The position numbers and the translations under genes are program-made. Positions 26,919-35,228 of a DNA stretch of 64,000 bases are shown piece by piece. The DNA is taken from NCBI RefSeq assembly GCF_007830295.1, contig NZ_VLKC01000002.1:3328881-3392880 (forward strand), in the 5' to 3' direction. This DNA is from Sporomusa sp. KB1. GTDB taxonomy: Bacteria; Bacillota; Negativicutes; Sporomusales; Sporomusaceae. The number at the start of each line of letters is the position of its first letter. The first letter of the stretch is position 1. The notes under the pieces were generated by a model, which saw only the letters and a list, made by a program, of their open reading frames with translations, had not been told where the DNA came from and searched no databases.

Positions 26919-27274
26919 ATTGATCCTCCACTCCAAATTCAGTTCTATATAGCTTTTGCTATGGGTTCATGGCTTTGTGCCCTCATCTTTCGATAAGTTT
27001 ACTATATAGTTTACGAATAAGTATATAACAGTATAAATGTCATTTAATGTCACAATTTAGGTATGCGCTTTAATTTTTCGACAAGATATATACCTAATAG
27101 TCATTTTTTACTGTGTTAATGTCATTTTTTGTAAAAACAGCATTTTTTTCTCCCTAACATGACGAAAAGAAAAGGCTTGAATAGTCTAGCTTTGCCTAAA
27201 TTCTTTTCAATGAGAAATTGATTATCCATGCGACCGCACACTAGTAAAAAATCAATAATCTTAATATCTATTGC
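26919..27274. other. Intergenic region, no gene seen
   Basis: AT-rich. It contains an inverted repeat TTAGGTAT/ATACCTAA (27057-27064 with 27090-27097) and several copies of an AATGTCATTT-like motif. The minus-strand chemoreceptor promoter should lie here, but I could not choose a clear -35/-10. Confidence 0.4.
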
Positions 27275-27303
27275 TTGACCAGAACAAACGTTTGCATTAT
27301 TCT
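27275..27303 (+). promoter_or_regulatory. Promoter with LexA-like box
   Basis: TTGACC (27275-27280), 17-base spacer, TATTCT (27298-27303). The spacer contains GAACAAACGTTT (27282-27293), matching the Gram-positive LexA/DinR pattern GAAC-N4-GTTY, so SOS control of the gene at 27323 is likely. Confidence 0.55.
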
Positions 27304-27322
27304 ATTCTTAGGAGGTGTTCCC

Positions 27323-27496
27323 ATGTCAACAGTCCTCTTAGCCAGAGTTTCAACGGACGATCAAGTCGATCGCGGTACCATCGATAACCAAATTGAGTTC
27401 GGAACCAAATACTGCGACCTTCATGAAATACCACTTCAGGATACCTATAAAGACGACGGTGTCAGTGGCACTATTCCGCTTCAGAAAAAGACATAG
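27323..27496 (+). pseudogene. Truncated serine recombinase (YneB-like N-terminal part)
   Basis: The ATG at 27323 follows AGGAGGTG. The first 50 codons read MSTVLLARVSTDDQVDRG and continue with YKDDGVSGTIPL, the N-terminal catalytic part of the resolvase family (Ser in ARVSTDDQ). The frame then ends inside a palindromic repeat (27485-27544), so only about 57 of the usual 200 or more residues remain. Its SOS-like promoter recalls the Bacillus yneA-yneB locus next to lexA. It is most likely a dead gene cut by the repeat. Confidence 0.75.
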
Positions 27497-27544
27497 ACGG
27501 TGGTACTGTCTTTATGTCGCATGCTGGACACAACCACCGTCCCC
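27485..27544. repeat. REP-like palindrome, copy 2
   Basis: Same sequence family as 34901-34966: AAAGACATAGAC, then GGTGGTACTGTCTTTATG, then GCATGCTGGACACA, then ACCACCGTCCCC. The left arm is shortened relative to the other copy. It interrupts the recombinase gene. Confidence 0.8.
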
Positions 27545-27679
27545 GTGGTACGTGCGAATACCTAAGCCATTAAAAGAATGGCTCTGACAATCCTAATCGT
27601 ACGGAGAGAGCTAAACTCTGAAAGCTTGTGCGTCAGCTGCACAGTGACTTTAGACGGCAGTTTCTAAAGGAGGACCAAA

Positions 27680-29068
27680 ATGTACTTATTAGTTGCAAAT
27701 AGTAAAAAACCGCTTTACCAGCAGCTCTACCAGCAAATCCGCGCCAAAATCCTAAGCGGTGAACTCAGCGCGCAGGCCAAACTGCCTTCATGCCGCTACC
27801 TCGCGACTGAACTTCATATCAGTAGAAATACCGTGGACACCGCCTATCAGCAGCTTTTATCTGAAGGTTATATTGTTGGCAAAAGCCGCAGCGGATATTA
27901 CATAGAAACAATTCATAATACTAAATACTCCGCGTTTACAGAAGCTGTTTCGGATACGCCCACTGGCAAATTACAGCCAGACGGTATGTTATACGATTTT
28001 CGATACGGCAATCTGAGCCAACAGTCCTTTCCATTTGCGCAATGGCAGCGATTAACTAACTTCTGTCTAAAACAGGACAAAGAACAATTTTTAAACTATA
28101 GTGACTTCAGAGGTGAACCTGGACTGCGCCGGGAACTGGTAAAATATTTGTACGAGTATCGGGATGTCCGATGTACAGCCGATCAAATATTGATTACTTC
28201 TGGAACTATTCATTGCCTTACGGTTGTTTGTCAGCTCCTCAGAAATGCAGTAGACGCCATTGCCATGGAAGATCCGGGTTTCGCCGCTGCCCATTTAGCT
28301 TTTACCAATCATGGTTTTCAGGTCCCACTCGTTCCGGTTAATCACCATGGCCTCAATGTTAAAGCATTACGAACCACCACTGCTCAGGCTGTATATGTGA
28401 CACCCTCACATCAATTTCCAACGGGTCAAACTATGTCGATAACTAGGCGGCTGCAGCTTATTGATTGGGCTTATGAACGGGAGGCTCTGATTATTGAAGA
28501 TGACTATAACTGCCACCTACGTTATGATGTAAAACCAGCACCGGCTTTACAAGGATTAGCACCAGATAAAGTAATCTACATCGGCAGCTTTTCCAAAATA
28601 CTCTCTCCTTCCTTAAGGGTTTCTTATGCGGTATTGCCGAAAAGCTTGGCGCTACGATTGCAGCAAAAAAATGAAAATTATGCTTGTTCAGTGCCGTTAC
28701 TCATTCAAAAACCTCTAGAACTCTTCTTACAGGAAAATCTTTTTGAAAGTCACTTGCGGAAAATGCTTCGTCAGTTTAAGAGAAAAAGGGATATTTTGTT
28801 GCGTGCGCTACAGGAGCATTTCGGCGATGTTGTTACAGTGTCCGGGGGAAATGCTGGTCTTCATATTCTATTGCATTTAAATCAGCCGGTGTCTTCAGCG
28901 AACTTGGTAGACAGGGCAGTTCAGGCCGGTGTATATATTCATGGTGACAATATTTGGGTGGAATCCTCGCCCGGTAAAGCGGCCCGTGTTCTTTTGGGCT
29001 TCGGAGCCATTAAAAACGAGGATATCGATTCGGCTGTCCGGCTATTATGCCAGGCTTGGCTTAACTGA
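27680..29068 (+). CDS. MocR/PdxR-type regulator (GntR helix-turn-helix fused to aminotransferase domain)
   Basis: 462 residues, typical for MocR proteins. Residues 1-75 form a GntR-type winged helix (PLYQQLYQQIRAKILSGEL, then LPSCRYLATELHISRNTV). The rest is a fold-type-I aminotransferase domain with the PLP lysine in GSFSKILSP (Lys306) and IIEDDYNCHLRYD. Such regulators usually respond to PLP, GABA or other amines. No obvious target gene is adjacent on the same strand; the DJ-1/ferredoxin gene is convergent. The ATG follows AAAGGAGG. Confidence 0.92.
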   Translation: MYLLVANSKKPLYQQLYQQIRAKILSGELSAQAKLPSCRYLATELHISRNTVDTAYQQLLSEGYIVGKSRSGYYIETIHNTKYSAFTEAVSDTPTGKLQPDGMLYDFRYGNLSQQSFPFAQWQRLTNFCLKQDKEQFLNYSDFRGEPGLRRELVKYLYEYRDVRCTADQILITSGTIHCLTVVCQLLRNAVDAIAMEDPGFAAAHLAFTNHGFQVPLVPVNHHGLNVKALRTTTAQAVYVTPSHQFPTGQTMSITRRLQLIDWAYEREALIIEDDYNCHLRYDVKPAPALQGLAPDKVIYIGSFSKILSPSLRVSYAVLPKSLALRLQQKNENYACSVPLLIQKPLELFLQENLFESHLRKMLRQFKRKRDILLRALQEHFGDVVTVSGGNAGLHILLHLNQPVSSANLVDRAVQAGVYIHGDNIWVESSPGKAARVLLGFGAIKNEDIDSAVRLLCQAWLN

Positions 29069-29123
29069 GTTGATTGAGGTTTTAAGCTTGGCCACGCAGT
29101 ATAAGTGTTACGGGAAAGGCGTT

Positions 29124-29166
29124 AAAAACACCAGGGAGAACAGCCTATACTGTTCTCCCTGGTGTT
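29124..29166 (-). terminator. Strong terminator of the DJ-1/ferredoxin gene, between convergent genes
   Basis: Perfect 17-bp stem (29127-29143 with 29150-29166, 6-base loop). On the minus strand it is followed by TTTTTAAC. It may also stop the plus-strand MocR transcript. Confidence 0.8.
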
Positions 29167-29230
29167 ACGGCTTATTTATATAAGTTTTGGTTCAACAAGT
29201 ATAAACTATCATTTTGCTGATCACTTCCAT

Positions 29231-30067
29231 CTAGAATGATGATTCAATAGCCGCTACTGGGCATAGTTTGGCGCACGGACCTATGCCGACACAGTGTTCT
29301 AGTTGAATCCTGAACTGAGTTTCGTCTTCCACAACCGCACCAAATGGGCAAATTTTCGCGCACTTGCCGCATTTGATGCATTTATCGTTAATTGTGCGAT
29401 GCACAGATAGCCCAGACAACCGTCTTTGTATGCTTTTCCAGGCATCGCCGTATTCCAGTATTTCGCCTGCTTTAAAAAAAGCATCACGTCCGGCTGTTTT
29501 ATAGACGATGTGCATTGCTGCGTCGTACCCGGCTGTAACTCCGGCTGCCGTGATAATCCGGCCATTATCAACAAACCGCTCATCTTTCTTCAGCATTATT
29601 GTAGGATCGATAGTCAATAAATCATCAAAAGCCAGATGATGTGTTGTCACCGATAACTCGCTAAGGAGTCCTGCCTTTGCCAGTAATACAGCTCCGCTGC
29701 ACACGGATAAGATAATAGCCGCGTTTCTGCTCCGATCTTGCAGCCAGCCAATTACATTGGGATTAGCTAAAAGTTCCTCTGTTATTAGGCCGCCAGGAAC
29801 AACTAAGATATCGATCTCGGGGCAATCGTTAAAATCATATTCTGCCTTAACAACTAATCCCCCCGCCATAACGTGCAGATCTTTTTTAGTTTCGCTGACA
29901 GTGAAGATGTCATACAGGGTATGCGGTGTCTGATATAGAGTAGTCTGCTTTTTGGATGAGCCGAAATCTACAGCAGAAAATACATCATAGGGTCCAATAA
30001 AATCGGTTGTCTCAGCACCATCAAACAAAAATATGCCTACTTTCAGGGGTAATCCATTATTATCCAT
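29231..30067 (-). CDS. DJ-1/PfpI domain fused to a ferredoxin domain
   Basis: 278 residues. Residues 1-190 form a DJ-1/PfpI (GATase-1-like) domain, with the nucleophile elbow SVCSGAVLLAKAG (Cys123) and VVPGG before it. The C-terminal 50 residues are a dicluster ferredoxin-like segment: CIKCGKCAKICPFGAV is a normal [4Fe-4S] site, but the second motif CVGIGPCAKLCPVAA has Ile where the second cysteine should be, so it may bind a three-iron cluster or none. The single-gene transcript points at the MocR gene. The function is unknown; a redox-coupled chaperone, glyoxalase or amidase role is possible. Confidence 0.78.
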   Translation of the reverse strand: MDNNGLPLKVGIFLFDGAETTDFIGPYDVFSAVDFGSSKKQTTLYQTPHTLYDIFTVSETKKDLHVMAGGLVVKAEYDFNDCPEIDILVVPGGLITEELLANPNVIGWLQDRSRNAAIILSVCSGAVLLAKAGLLSELSVTTHHLAFDDLLTIDPTIMLKKDERFVDNGRIITAAGVTAGYDAAMHIVYKTAGRDAFFKAGEILEYGDAWKSIQRRLSGLSVHRTINDKCIKCGKCAKICPFGAVVEDETQFRIQLEHCVGIGPCAKLCPVAAIESSF

Positions 30068-30798
30068 AGCTTAGAACCTCCAACACTTATTATCCGTGCA
30101 CGTGATAGTTATATTAGAGCATGCGAACTATCTTTTGTAAAAGAGCCAGATTTGAAAGAATGAAAGAGGCCAGTATTTATTGGAGCGGAGACAGTTACAT
30201 TGTCGGGATGGGAACGAGCGTGTCGGATAGACGGAAATGGTATGGCTGAGAAACCTTCATGGTCAGTGCCTTATTGCTGTATCAAATAAGTGCGCTGCCT
30301 CCCTGACTGCGTATATTCTAAATAGGCGAATAGAGAAGTTTAGGGGCAGCTTTGTTGACTTTTTTGTACCGTTGATCCGATACGGAGAGCCGTATCGTTG
30401 GTAACAGCGAAAAATGGCATTTAGGCAGGAACGTCAGGCTAGAGCGGGAAATCGCTCGCTAAGTGGCAGACCCAAAGATGCAATTTATGGCGGAATTGTA
30501 GTGGAAAAAGCATAACAAAAAAAGTAGGTTGGAAAATCTCCGTAAACTAAGACGCTTTGGATTCCAGATGAACCCATAAGAGCGGTAAGAAGTATGGCTG
30601 ATTACAGGGCGAGAAAGATCACATCAATCGTATTAGCATGATTTTCCTTGTTGAGTACTTCCAAGAAATATTACAGAAAAGTGCAGGGAGGTTCTTATTT
30701 GCATAGCAAAAACGATTAAAAATAAGGAAGACAAGACTTGCGGCTTATGTTATTCTTAAGTACAGGTATATTATTGATGAAAGTGGAGTAGTTATTCT
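30068..30798. other. 731-base region without a recognisable intact gene
   Basis: Frames on both strands are broken by many stops. A small hairpin GATACGG/CCGTATC lies near 30379-30396. The G+C content and the fragmentary frames suggest decayed coding or mobile DNA, but no family was recognised. Promoters for the DJ-1 gene (minus) and for the GntR gene (plus) must lie at its ends. Confidence 0.4.
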
Positions 30799-31476
30799 GT
30801 GGAAAATAAAGGATTGCTTGCTGTTAAGAAAATATCTCCTCGTACAGTGCCGGATATGGTAATACGTGTTATTAGAGAAGCTATTGTTTCTGGAAGCCTT
30901 CCAGGGGGAACGCAAATGAAACAAGAAGAATGGGCTTCACAGCTTGATATTAGTTCGAGTGCCTTGAGAGAGGCATTAAAAAGCTTGGCGGCAGAAGGAT
31001 TAGTGAAATTTATTCCAAACCGCGGAGTAATTGTTACTGAGCTTTCGGTAGATGAGGCGCTTGAGATATATCAGATTCGTATACTTCTTGAAACTGGGGC
31101 TCTTGAACTTGCCATTCCTAATCTGACTAATCAAGATATAGAATTTGCGACAAAGATTCTAAAAAAGGCTGAGGATGAAACAGACAATAATCAGTGGGGG
31201 GATTTAAACTGGAAGTTTCATGAAGGTTTATATCGAGTCGCCTGTAAGCCTAAACTGCTGGGGCTCATTAAAACACTATATGATAATGTTGAACGATATA
31301 TGCGGTTATACTTTTCAGATTTGAAATATCAAGAGCTGGCCAAAGCAGAACATTTTAATCTTTTACAAGCATGTGAGAACAAAAATATTGAGCAAGCTAA
31401 GGGAATTCTTAGAAAACACATATCCGATACTAGTGATGTTGTAACAGCTTATATACGGCAATTAAGTAATAAGTAA
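30799..31476 (+). CDS. GntR-family regulator, FCD type
   Basis: 225 residues starting at a GTG. The N-terminal winged helix (about 15-80) reads MKQEEWASQLDISSSALREALKSL, followed by a helical FCD effector domain with LLETGALELAI and the metal-ligand-type histidines in WKFHEGLYRVA. FCD regulators bind organic acids or amino acids. The next genes are an MFS carrier and a gamma-glutamyltransferase, so it may control them. A terminator separates it from the MFS gene. Confidence 0.92.
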   Translation: MENKGLLAVKKISPRTVPDMVIRVIREAIVSGSLPGGTQMKQEEWASQLDISSSALREALKSLAAEGLVKFIPNRGVIVTELSVDEALEIYQIRILLETGALELAIPNLTNQDIEFATKILKKAEDETDNNQWGDLNWKFHEGLYRVACKPKLLGLIKTLYDNVERYMRLYFSDLKYQELAKAEHFNLLQACENKNIEQAKGILRKHISDTSDVVTAYIRQLSNK

Positions 31477-31552
31477 TAAATAATACTTGACTATAATTTA
31501 CTTATAATGCTAAAATTTAAATAATTAAATGATAAATAATTTGGGCAACGAA

Positions 31553-31592
31553 GCCTCTGCAAAATAAATTTTGCAGAGGCTATTATATTTTC
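31553..31592 (+). terminator. Intrinsic terminator after the GntR gene
   Basis: Perfect 13-bp stem (31553-31565 with 31568-31580), followed by an AT-rich tail TATTATATTTT. Confidence 0.8.
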
Positions 31593-31658
31593 AACAATGA
31601 TTAATGTATACAATCGAAAATAGATAATAAATAATAAAATGCTGAGCGTGGTGAAAAC

Positions 31659-32948
31659 ATGGAAAGAAGTAGCGGTATTATTGAGAACAAGTTTATATTT
31701 ATTTCCAAATTAATTTTCCCTTTTGCTTTTAGTTTTTTTATTTCAGTACTATACCGTACTAGTACATCTGTATTGTCACCTTACTTAATTACAGATTTTA
31801 GTCTATCTGCGGCTGATTTGGGTTTGGTCGGGAGTAGCTATTTTATAGCCTTTGCGATAGCGCAGCCGCCATTAGGTGTAGCGCTTGATCGATTTGGTGC
31901 TAGAAGGACTTTATCTATTTTGCTTTTGTTTGCGGTCTGTGGTTCTTTACTGTTTTCTAAAGCTTATCTTACTTGGCACTTAATAGTTGGACGTGGATTA
32001 ATTGGAATTGGAGTATCCGGTTGTTTAATGGCAGCGTTTAAGGCTTATAAAGAATGGCTAACTAATGAAGAATTACCTCTGGTTAATAGCTATCAAGCAT
32101 TAGCCGGTGGTTTAGGGGCTATTATAGCAACTCAGCCTATTCATGTGGCTCTTGCGTTCATTCATTGGCGAGAGCTATTTTATATACTTGCTACAATTAC
32201 GTTTATAGCAGCCCTATTGGTTTATAAAATGGTTCCGCAAAAGAGCCGAGAAGGCAGTACAGGTGAACCAATTCGTATGCAATTTATGGCGGTGGTGCAC
32301 ATTGCAAGATCAGCGAAATTTTGGCAGATTACGCCAGCAGCAACAATGGTGCAGGCTAGCTTTATAGCTTTAAATACACTATGGGTTGGACCTTGGTTGA
32401 AAGACGTATACAGAATGGATATTTCAGAGGTGGCGTTTTCATTGATGATTATATCCATAGCCGTATGCAGCGGATATTTTTTGAATGGCTTGATTGCCCA
32501 TAAGCTTCGACTTTTTGGTATAAGCACGGAGTCCGTATGCAAAGCTGGTATGGTGGTATTTACAACGGCATTAGGATGTATTGGCATACTTGAAAATAAG
32601 GCAGGGGTACTTTCTTGGGTACTGTTAATGCTTTCTGGTCCATTTTCATTATTGGCTTACTCCCTTTTGGTTATAATGTTTGAGAAAAACTTGGCAGGCA
32701 GAGTTATTACCTTATACAACTTTATGGTATTTGTTACTGTCTTTTTCATTCAATGGGTGACAGGAATTATAATTAATTTATGGCCGCCTATGGATAGTGG
32801 ATACCATCCTCAAGGCTATCAAGCAGCTTTTTTGGTATTGTTTTTACTAAATGCCGCAATGCTTCTTTGGATGGTTCTATATAAAGTGGAGAGTATTCTT
32901 TGGCTTACAAATTGGTGCGGGAGAAAACTGTCTCGACTGAAAGGTTAA
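31659..32948 (+). CDS. MFS transporter
   Basis: 429 residues, twelve hydrophobic segments. The loop 2-3 motif appears as GVALDRFGARRTL (MFS signature G-x3-DRxGRR-like) and a second conserved region WHLIVGRGLIGIGVSG follows. The product is an inner-membrane secondary carrier. Its downstream partner is a gamma-glutamyltransferase with a signal peptide, so a gamma-glutamyl compound or one of its breakdown products is a possible substrate. The transport direction is unknown. Confidence 0.88.
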   Translation: MERSSGIIENKFIFISKLIFPFAFSFFISVLYRTSTSVLSPYLITDFSLSAADLGLVGSSYFIAFAIAQPPLGVALDRFGARRTLSILLLFAVCGSLLFSKAYLTWHLIVGRGLIGIGVSGCLMAAFKAYKEWLTNEELPLVNSYQALAGGLGAIIATQPIHVALAFIHWRELFYILATITFIAALLVYKMVPQKSREGSTGEPIRMQFMAVVHIARSAKFWQITPAATMVQASFIALNTLWVGPWLKDVYRMDISEVAFSLMIISIAVCSGYFLNGLIAHKLRLFGISTESVCKAGMVVFTTALGCIGILENKAGVLSWVLLMLSGPFSLLAYSLLVIMFEKNLAGRVITLYNFMVFVTVFFIQWVTGIIINLWPPMDSGYHPQGYQAAFLVLFLLNAAMLLWMVLYKVESILWLTNWCGRKLSRLKG

Positions 32949-33024
32949 TCTAAGAAACTTCTGTAAGGAGGTGATAATTTCGATTTAGCTCAGAGGAAAG
33001 TAAGAAAATATTAGGAGGAATAAT

Positions 33025-34746
33025 ATGAATTTAGTAAAAAAGTGTTTTAGGACGCCTATTATCGTGTTGGTATGTTTTTCATTTTTGCTGCAGGTCGGAA
33101 TGGTACAAGCCGCTAATAGACCGACAACAATGGCACCACATGGAATGGTTGTTACCCCGCATTACTTAGCGTCTGAAGCGGCCATCCGCGTTTTGGAGAA
33201 TGGTGGAAATGCAGCGGAGGCGGCGATTGCCGCTGCATCGACCATCAGTGTTGTATATCCTCATATGAATTCAATCGGTGGAGATAATTTTTGGTTAATT
33301 TATAATGCTAAAACAGGACACTTAAAAGGGCTAAATGCCAGTGGCAGAGCAGGAGAAAAGGCAACTATTGAATATTACAAATCTCTTGGTTATAGTAAAA
33401 TTCCAGCTCGCGGCTACCTAGCAGCTAATACTGTTCCTGGTGCAATTTCCGGGTGGTGGGAAATTTATAACTATTCTAGGAACAGTATGAATGGTAAGCT
33501 CAAATGGAGCGGGCTGCTAAACAGTGCTATTGACTATGCCGAAAACGGCCTTCCTGTAACACCGAGTCAGGAGTTTTGGACTAAAGTTAATATTAACCCA
33601 AATGATACACAGTTTCGGGATTTACAGCGTTTTGAAGGATTCCGCAGTATTTATTTAAAACAAGATCAAACCCCTTACCGAGTAGGCGAACTTTTTAAGC
33701 AGGCAGATCTTGCTAATACTTTAAAAATTGTAGCACAACAAGGAGCAGATGGTTTTTATAAAGGGCAAATTGCTCAAAAAATTGTGTCTGAACTTGAAGC
33801 CAATGGTGGTGTTCTAACGCTGAGTGACTTTGCAACACACAAGGCAGACTGGGTAGACCCGTTATCGGTAGATTATCGGGGCTATAAGGCGTATAATTTA
33901 CCGCCTAATACACAAGGAATGGCCTCTCTTTCTATTCTTAATATCTTAAATAACTATGATATTAAATCAATGGGTGAAGGAACAGCCGATTATTATCACA
34001 CGATTGTCGAAGCAACTAAACAAGCATTTGCTGATCGAGATAAATGGCTAACGGACCCAGCCTTTGTTAAAATACCTGTAAATGAGTTGTTATCCAAAGA
34101 GCACGGTATTGCATTGGCAAATCGCATGGATATGCAAAAAGCAGCTACTGATGTTAAACCATTAGACCCTAAAGGAGATACGGTTTGGATCGGTATTGTT
34201 GATAAAGAGGGTAATGCGGTATCGTTAATTCAAAGTATTTATCATGATTATGGATCGGGCATTATTCCTAAAGGCACAGGAGTAATATTACAAAATCGGG
34301 GAAGCTTTTTTTCACTTGATTCGTCTAATATCAATCATTTAGAACCACATAAACGTACATTTCATACATTAAATCCAGCCATGTTAATGAAGGATAATAA
34401 GCCGTATCTTGTCTATGGTACAATGGGCGGAGAAGGTCAACCGCAAACACAGGCTGCTATAGTTACCCGTATTGTCGATTTTGAGTTTAATGTACAAGAT
34501 GCCATTGAAGCGCCGCGCTGGTTACATGGACGAACTTGGGGAGCGTCTTCGAATGACTTGAAAATTGAAGGAAGAGTTCCACAGCAGGTTATAGAAGAAT
34601 TAGTTAGGCGGGGACACCCTGTGAAAGTGATAGAAGGATATACTGATGTAATGGGGCATGCAGGAGCTATATTGATTAACCATGATAACAATATAAAGTA
34701 TGGTGGGGCAGATCCTCGTGGAGACGGTGCTGCATTAGGTTATTAA
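33025..34746 (+). CDS. Gamma-glutamyltransferase family protein, exported
   Basis: 573 residues. A signal peptide (about 1-29: MNLVKKCFRTPIIVLVCF and hydrophobic core ending VQAA) precedes the mature enzyme. Family motifs are GMVVTPHYLASEAAI, GGNAAEAAIAA, and the self-cleavage site region with Thr386 in GDTVWIGIVD followed by GNAVSLIQS. The usual small residues around the catalytic threonine (TTH) are replaced by DTVWIG. These N-terminal nucleophile hydrolases cleave or transfer gamma-glutamyl groups, for example from glutathione. It is 76 bases after the MFS gene and followed by a terminator. Confidence 0.88.
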   Translation: MNLVKKCFRTPIIVLVCFSFLLQVGMVQAANRPTTMAPHGMVVTPHYLASEAAIRVLENGGNAAEAAIAAASTISVVYPHMNSIGGDNFWLIYNAKTGHLKGLNASGRAGEKATIEYYKSLGYSKIPARGYLAANTVPGAISGWWEIYNYSRNSMNGKLKWSGLLNSAIDYAENGLPVTPSQEFWTKVNINPNDTQFRDLQRFEGFRSIYLKQDQTPYRVGELFKQADLANTLKIVAQQGADGFYKGQIAQKIVSELEANGGVLTLSDFATHKADWVDPLSVDYRGYKAYNLPPNTQGMASLSILNILNNYDIKSMGEGTADYYHTIVEATKQAFADRDKWLTDPAFVKIPVNELLSKEHGIALANRMDMQKAATDVKPLDPKGDTVWIGIVDKEGNAVSLIQSIYHDYGSGIIPKGTGVILQNRGSFFSLDSSNINHLEPHKRTFHTLNPAMLMKDNKPYLVYGTMGGEGQPQTQAAIVTRIVDFEFNVQDAIEAPRWLHGRTWGASSNDLKIEGRVPQQVIEELVRRGHPVKVIEGYTDVMGHAGAILINHDNNIKYGGADPRGDGAALGY

Positions 34747-34786
34747 TTTAAGGGGGAGTTTATATTAATTTGTTCCATTCTAAAAA

Positions 34787-34815
34787 GGGGCTGTTAGCGC
34801 GACAGCCCCCTTTGT
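34787..34815 (+). terminator. Intrinsic terminator after gamma-glutamyltransferase gene
   Basis: 8-bp stem GGGGCTGT/ACAGCCCC (34787-34794 with 34802-34809), followed by CTTTGTCT. Confidence 0.65.
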
Positions 34816-34900
34816 CTACAACCTGAACTACCACGTTATAAGGTTAGCTTTGATTTTGAACTAGGTGTCAAGGAACGGGGTTAGGAGAAGCAAGGGGACG

Positions 34901-34966
34901 GAAAGACATAGACAGGGGACGGTGGTACTGTCTTTATGCCGCATGCTGGACACAACCACCGTCCCC
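34901..34966. repeat. REP-like palindrome, copy 3 (most complete)
   Basis: GGGGACGGTGGT (34915-34926) and its exact reverse complement ACCACCGTCCCC (34955-34966) enclose TACTGTCTTTATGCC-type sequence, preceded by GAAAGACATAGACA. Another half-site GGGGACGG lies at 34893-34900. The IS110 element begins within a few bases of its right side. Related pieces are at 20679-20689, 23251-23265, 27485-27544 and 53216-53230. Confidence 0.8.
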
Positions 34967-34969
34967 TGT

Positions 34970-35228
34970 AAGATATAGTACAGAAGGGTTATCCATTTTG
35001 GGATAGAAAAACTCCGAACAATCAGTTTCTAGGTATAATGAGGAAGAAGGATATGAATGGCCCCGTCCCAGGGAAGATTTTTCTATACCCATGCCTACAG
35101 ACAATTCATCCATTTCCAAAGCATTTACGTTTTAGCTGGTTGGGAGCTTATTCCCGTTTCACGTGCAAGGCGGTAATCTTTGAGCTTGGAATGGATAACC
35201 CTTCAATTTATCTTATAGGAGGTCAGCG
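34970..35228 (+). ncRNA. Candidate IS110 bridge-RNA region
   Basis: IS110-group elements are known to encode a structured guide (bridge) RNA in the non-coding region upstream of the transposase. Here that region is about 255 bases, has no gene, and contains a perfect 15-bp inverted repeat (34983-34997 with 35190-35204) and internal hairpin potential. The RNA call rests on the family rule and position only; no loop-target pairing was demonstrated. Confidence 0.4.

Noticed and set aside
30068..30798. Hidden gene in the 731-base gap
   Set aside because: All frames are broken by stops; only vague similarity to decayed coding DNA.
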